A stretch of 35,328 nucleotides of DNA from Phoronis australis (taxonomy: Eukaryota; Phoronida; Phoronidae), in NCBI GenBank assembly GCA_002633005.1, contig NMRA01000073.1:296481-331808 (forward strand), written 5' to 3'. This document shows, in pieces, positions 31,022 to 35,328 of this stretch. The notes under the pieces were generated by a model, which was not told the DNA's origin, did no database searches, and saw only the letters and a list, made by a program, of their open reading frames with translations. Position 1 is the first letter of the stretch. Each line of letters starts with the position of its first letter. A program made the position numbers and the translations under genes.

Positions 31022-31204
31022 AACACTGCAATTTAACCGAAAATGAAACGACTGCCTTCCCGATAAATACCATAAATAGGCTGCTAAGTGAAGCCGTTAC
31101 AGATATCTCACAATGCAAGTCGTCGATTGTAGACATCCTTCAGGAACATGGAGACATACTGACATACTTAGGATGATGCAACGGCACGAGCACAGGTTTT
31201 GAAG
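31022..31204 (+). CDS. Candidate exon 11 (C-terminal extension), frameshifted or terminal
   Basis: An acceptor (CACTTTCCAG ending at 31021) opens in phase 1, exactly what exon 10 needs. The frame reads EHCNLTENETT and then helix-like segments (INRLLSEAVTDI, SSIVDILQEHGDILTYL) to a TGA at 31174-31176. If one G at 31171-31172 is disregarded, the adjacent frame continues DDATARAQVLK to a donor GTAAGA at 31205. So it is either a true terminal exon of about 50 residues, or an internal exon broken by one base through mutation or assembly error. I recognise no domain with certainty. The length alone could arise by chance; phase agreement and composition are the support. Confidence 0.35.
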
Positions 31205-31470
31205 GTAAGAGACAAATTTTTAATATACCCTAAAGCAGCATGCCAGTGGAGTTTATTGTTGGATCGTACATACTATAACCAGGAACCGAAGAAATGGTTA
31301 ATGAACAATCCAGGAAAACTTGTCACCACCCCTCAAATTGCAATTGCTGAGTTGTTCAAGAACGCTTACTTTAAAGCAGCAACATCCCTCCAGCAATTCA
31401 CGGCTTTGAAAAGACTAGATAAAACTGATACCTTTCAAACCTAAGATTTTGCTACCTGCGAGCTCACTGG
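31199..31470 (+). pseudogene. Decayed pogo/Tigger-like DDE transposase fragment
   Basis: The frame reads LLLDRTYYNQEPKKWL, NNPGKLVTTPQIAIAELF and KNAYFKAATSLQQ. This corresponds to the C-terminal end of pogo/Tigger (CENP-B-like) transposases: LQPLD...K-YYNQE..KWL, then (H/N)PGR-VT..Q-AELF..AY.KA. The next family element, GFEKTGI.PFNP, appears in the neighbouring frame as GFEKTR followed by stops, so there is a frameshift near 31405. The segment between the LD and the YYNQE of the family is shortened. The upstream catalytic DDE part was not found. Confidence 0.65.
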
Positions 31471-33366
31471 CACTGCATCAAGGAGATGACACTTCTAGCC
31501 ATCCTGAACTAAAGCAATCATTGACATCTTGGGCCACAGTCAGCCGTCCTTGTCGCATGTTCCTAGAGCTCAGACGGAATAATCACTTACAGATATTTCG
31601 TATTTTGAGAACCGGTTTTATCCACAGCCGTTCATTGTTCATTGGTTTTTAAGTTCTGGTACCCCTGCACTTGCTTTGTTTACCTGACTTCCTAATAATT
31701 TTCTGCTTCGTTGGTTTTATCACGACTACTTCCCATGACATGCGTCATTTTTATGCTGATGCAATCAGTATCGAACGCAAAATGTAAGGCGTTCGCTTAG
31801 TTACTAGATTCATTATTATTTGATGACTAAACAAGAGCATCTGCTGCTGAAAACGAAAAAAGAAATTTGGCCGCTTTAGCTAGAAAATCGGTCTCATAAA
31901 AGAAGAGTTTTGATTACGAATCACTGATGTACATGTACATGTACTGGCATCAACTTCAAGAACAAACGCATAATAACCAGGGAAAATGTGCAAAGACTGG
32001 TTGCCTTTGACGTCCACTTGTCAAACGGATTCCTGAGCCAGGCCGGAACGCAATATTAGGGTGTTGTCACATTCAAGAAAAACTTGAGATCGATTTTATG
32101 AGAGTTAAGAACTATTTAGATTCTTGTGTTTCATCCCACTAAAAGGCCAAATGGAGCTTCAAGTTGCCGATATTGAATTTTAAATCAAGTTTGCTCCACG
32201 GTTTATAAACACTACAACAGTAATTCAATCCTGAATCGTAGGCGAATAAGCCGGTAACTCAAGTCACAGGCAACGAGTACATGCGCGATTCTCAACTTCC
32301 CAATCTTAAGGTTGTCCAGCGCTCCCCAATATGAAGCGTTTATCGAGTCGTTGAGGGTTTCGATGTTCTTATCAAGTCCTGTCGTGCAAGGTAAGAAATC
32401 TAATGAGACAGACTTCCTGAGCTAAAGCAACCGAATTTCCTTTTTCGTTTTCAGCAGTTGGTGAAATGCTGTTTTAATAAACCTCCAGCACTTTCGGTTT
32501 ACTTACCCACAGTCTCACTCCACTCAGAGATATAAACAGATGTCCAGTGCTTTCCTTCAAATGTGTCCATGCCCGCTCACACAATGAAGGCAAGTACGAA
32601 AAATTGTTTCATATTACACAAAAACAAAGTTGCTTTCGTAGCGTTCAATCCCAGTTATAGAAACGTTTGAGGTAAATTTTCGTCTTTAAAACTCTCTATT
32701 CACTTAAAACGCGCACCGGTGGATTTTATATGAGTACATTCACACAGACTGTCCTGGTTCAAAATACCGCCTGACGGTATGATATTAAGTGATTAGTGAC
32801 TCTGCGACGGATCAAAAGTCGCCGAATATCTGCTCATTTGTTTTTCATAAGGTACGTGCAACAAACTGGATTGAAAAATCGCAAATTTTAAGAACAAAAA
32901 TACAAAAAACCTGCATCCTGCTAAATACATATCGCCTATCAGAATGCAAGCCCGTAGCCAAAATTCAGATTTAATGAATCTGGATCATTTCATCACAGGA
33001 CCAAGTCTAGGCCCAAGGTTTCAAACCGCTGAGCTTTTAGTTAGTGGCATTCGTAAAGAACACCGGCAAGTGTAGTATGCAAGGTACCACAGGTCTACTA
33101 GTTCCAATTAAGTAGGTCGGAATTGTTCGAATATCCACGAGACTGTCTCGGAAGCGTTCGGAAAATGTCAACATTCTTGTTTTCATTTGGAATGTTTTCC
33201 ATCGAGTCTGGGCGTTGAAATTTAGGAAGTTGATGTTTTTGAATCTGTTCATCCTCGGTCCTTGGTCACCATTGCCGGATTTCCCCGTGCGACAAACCTG
33301 CAATCCACGGAGAATCACCATTTTAGACCCTAAAGCAAAAAATTAATGTGGACGGGGCGCTTATTC

Positions 33367-33484
33367 TCCTCCTCTGATTGACTCTGTGTACCCGTTCACA
33401 TCTTCCAATATCGAAAATGTAAATCCTCTCCGCTGGTTGACTCTGTGTACCTGTTGACATGTTCCAGTATGGAAAATTTAGATC
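33367..33484. repeat. Two-copy tandem repeat, 59-bp period
   Basis: GATTGACTCTGTGTACCCGT (33376) recurs as GGTTGACTCTGTGTACCTGT (33435). Both are followed by TTCCA-TAT-GAAAAT and an AAATCCTCT or GATCCTCT end. Confidence 0.75.
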
Positions 33485-33689
33485 CTCTGCAGGGGCAGCG
33501 GCGGATCTAAGACATCATAACCGGTCCCAACATTTTATCTCGTCCAAAATCGCTAGGGGGGTCGGGAGAGGAAAATTTTGTTTGTGCTTCTGAAAACAAG
33601 CATCTTCCTTGATTTCTGAAGTATAATCAAAAACAACGAGAATGTGTGTAAACATGGAAAATTCGTAAGTGCAAGGACTATAACTGACA

Positions 33690-33760
33690 ACCTATTGATG
33701 AGAACGTGCGTGCTCTTCCGTTCCACTGCGCCACCACGCTTCCAATAGTGGAGTTGCAAC
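33690..33760 (-). mobile_element. tRNA-derived SINE relic (A box only)
   Basis: The minus strand has TGGCGCAGTGG (33733-33723), a perfect A-box match to TRGYNNARNGG, but no good B box follows. It is probably a degraded tRNA-derived retroposon. Confidence 0.35.
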
Positions 33761-34828
33761 CGAATCGATTTAACGATTGCGCATGTCCGGAAATTAGGGT
33801 GCGCAAAGGCTATTGGGATTGATTAGAGTAAATGGAATAGCCAATTGGTTTGCACGACGTGTGACTTGTGTGCATTAAACTACGCTGCTGCATGTAATTC
33901 AGCCGCTATTCGCCCTAACAAGCGTCCATGCCCCATCAAGGGCCCCAACGCGTTTTCAGACTTTGCTAAAGTAAGTGCCCAGCCCATAAACTACATGCGA
34001 AAAATGCCCTTACGTACAGTCTCCAATTTATCAATTGAAAGATACGACAGTCCTGAATTTGTAGACCACGAACCTCACCGTTATGTCCGTGTACACTTCA
34101 AAATTACGCCGCGATTCAAAAAGAACGCAGAAGTTTTGCTGCTCTTGCGAGGGCTGTGCCCCACTACGCGGGTCTGGATTTTGAAAAGAGACGCAGCGTA
34201 CTTGTCAGCGGGATTGCATTGTTTCTTTCCGGTACAGATCTTCTCCGGCCTCAACAGGAATCCAAACTTCTTTGTACACGTGAAAACCGTGAATCGAAGA
34301 CCAATAAAAAAACTCGACCAGTGTTAGCACGCGGCCAAGAAGCGCGTGCTGCATAATGTACCGGCTGTCATCGAAGACATATTTAGTCGGGAACTATCTA
34401 TTCATGAAACGGGTAACACAGCGTCGGCAAATAAATATTGGCACTAATTTCCGAAAGTTTCTATTACCGTAAAAAACTTTGCATTATTTTTAAGAGAAAT
34501 TATTCAACTAATCATAATTGGTGTTTTTAAGGTCAAAATGTCCCACCGATAGTGAATACATTCGCACCCTTACAGGTTGTACACCCCAAATCTTCCGGAA
34601 AATAGCTGTTACACTACGGTCACGCATCCGCTCACCCGGCGACTCAATAAGTGACATATCGGTCTTACCGAAAAAATTATCGAACGTTTTTTAACAGACG
34701 AGGCCAGCAAGTGCTAAGCTAAATATTAAAACACGCTCTGCTTGACTGCTTGAGTTAATTTCTTCGGATACAATGCACACCTAGATCATTATATCGCATT
34801 TACTCTGGCAAAGGAACTCTGATGACAA

Positions 34829-34865
34829 GCACACGCACGCTTACTCACACACACACGCATACAAA
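34829..34865. repeat. CA-rich microsatellite
   Basis: Interrupted (CA/CG)n tract including CACACACACACGCATAC. Confidence 0.7.
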
Positions 34866-35328
34866 CTTCAAAAGAAACGTCACGTGACAACAACATGTGT
34901 TTTCCTCCAGGGCTACAATCTAGCGCAGACTTAATCTGCAGTTAATCCAGACTCCACAAGAACTTAAAAATCTTAGAGATGCTATTTGGAAAACTTGAGG
35001 AGGATTTCAGGTAATTTGTTGAGTCGAAGCTGTACTCTTATTCAAGAATTCAAGCCCTATCGACGATTGCGAGACCGGCAGCTACGCATTTGTCGGCAAG
35101 ATTTCGCCCTGGGATTTCAACACAATTTTATGAAAAATGATCGTAATTTAACAACGAATTTTGATAGCAATGCACCACAATTTTGTAGAAAGTAAATAAT
35201 AATATTCTGCACGCTTTATCTTAGCGCGTTAATGCATATAGTGTGCGTACGTTAAGTGAGTTGACCCAGAACAGGTGATTGTGCAGAGGCATTATCCTCA
35301 AAATTGCTCATGTTGGCTTGGTTCTGGT

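Larger units (their letters stand above)
31471..35328. other. Downstream flank without a confident gene
   Basis: It holds a 59-bp duplication (33367-33484), a tRNA-like relic near 33690-33760, a dispersed-repeat word (32949), GGCGGATCTAAGACAT near 33500 and a CA-rich microsatellite (34829-34865). A small open stretch ending in a donor (about 32309-32390) and a 160-codon non-ATG frame (33845-34327) are unproven. No transmembrane or other lectin-gene exon was recognised. Confidence 0.45.

Noticed and set aside
1-35328. CRISPR arrays, bacterial operons, rRNA genes
   Set aside because: No regularly spaced repeats, ribosome-binding sites or rRNA-like segments were seen; the sequence is clearly eukaryotic.

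Overview
The window looks like nuclear DNA of an intron-rich invertebrate animal. The signs are an AT-rich background, long introns full of decayed mobile elements, GT-AG splice sites, scattered TACATGTA-type words, and one large gene built from animal extracellular modules. A marine lophotrochozoan or basal deuterostome fits best, but I cannot name the species. The single N at 649 suggests a draft assembly.

Main gene (+ strand, 5313 to at least 29712). Ten exons can be read by hand. Together they encode about 898 residues in this order: signal peptide; one six-cysteine kringle; a complete IgGFc-binding-protein (FCGBP N-terminal) domain on three exons; two acidic DxDxDG metal-binding motifs; a Thr/Pro-rich mucin-like stretch on two exons; and a long-form C-type lectin domain with a QPD motif on three exons. 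Every one of the nine introns lies in phase 1 and every exon keeps frame, so the model is internally consistent and shows the exon-shuffling signature. The product should be a secreted or surface-displayed, O-glycosylated, mucus-type lectin. The last recognised exon either reads into a stop three codons later or splices on to a candidate exon at 31022-31204.

Region 1-5236 (upstream). A 470-bp direct repeat (814-1279 and 1712-2184) carries seven CCCANTTGG-type motifs per copy with identical spacing. It is followed by a 28-bp-arm hairpin and a decayed LINE reverse transcriptase on the minus strand (2701-3378). A 24-codon upstream ORF ends one base before the main ATG.

Intron 1 (5380-12838) holds a diverged tandem repeat (7210-7580). 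On the minus strand (7800-9560) it also holds a heavily broken copy of a multicopy invertebrate gene family with FEN/PIN-nuclease-like motifs.

The later introns hold a G-quadruplex run, a tRNA-derived SINE, a diverged repeat shared by introns 3 and 4, a 251-bp MITE, an almost perfect 255-bp-arm palindrome (21192-21714), small tandem repeats and a G-rich dispersed-repeat end.

Region 29713-35328 (downstream) has no confidently assigned gene. It holds the frameshifted candidate exon, a pogo/Tigger-like transposase fragment (31199-31470), two weak tRNA-like SINE relics, a 59-bp duplication and a CA-rich microsatellite.
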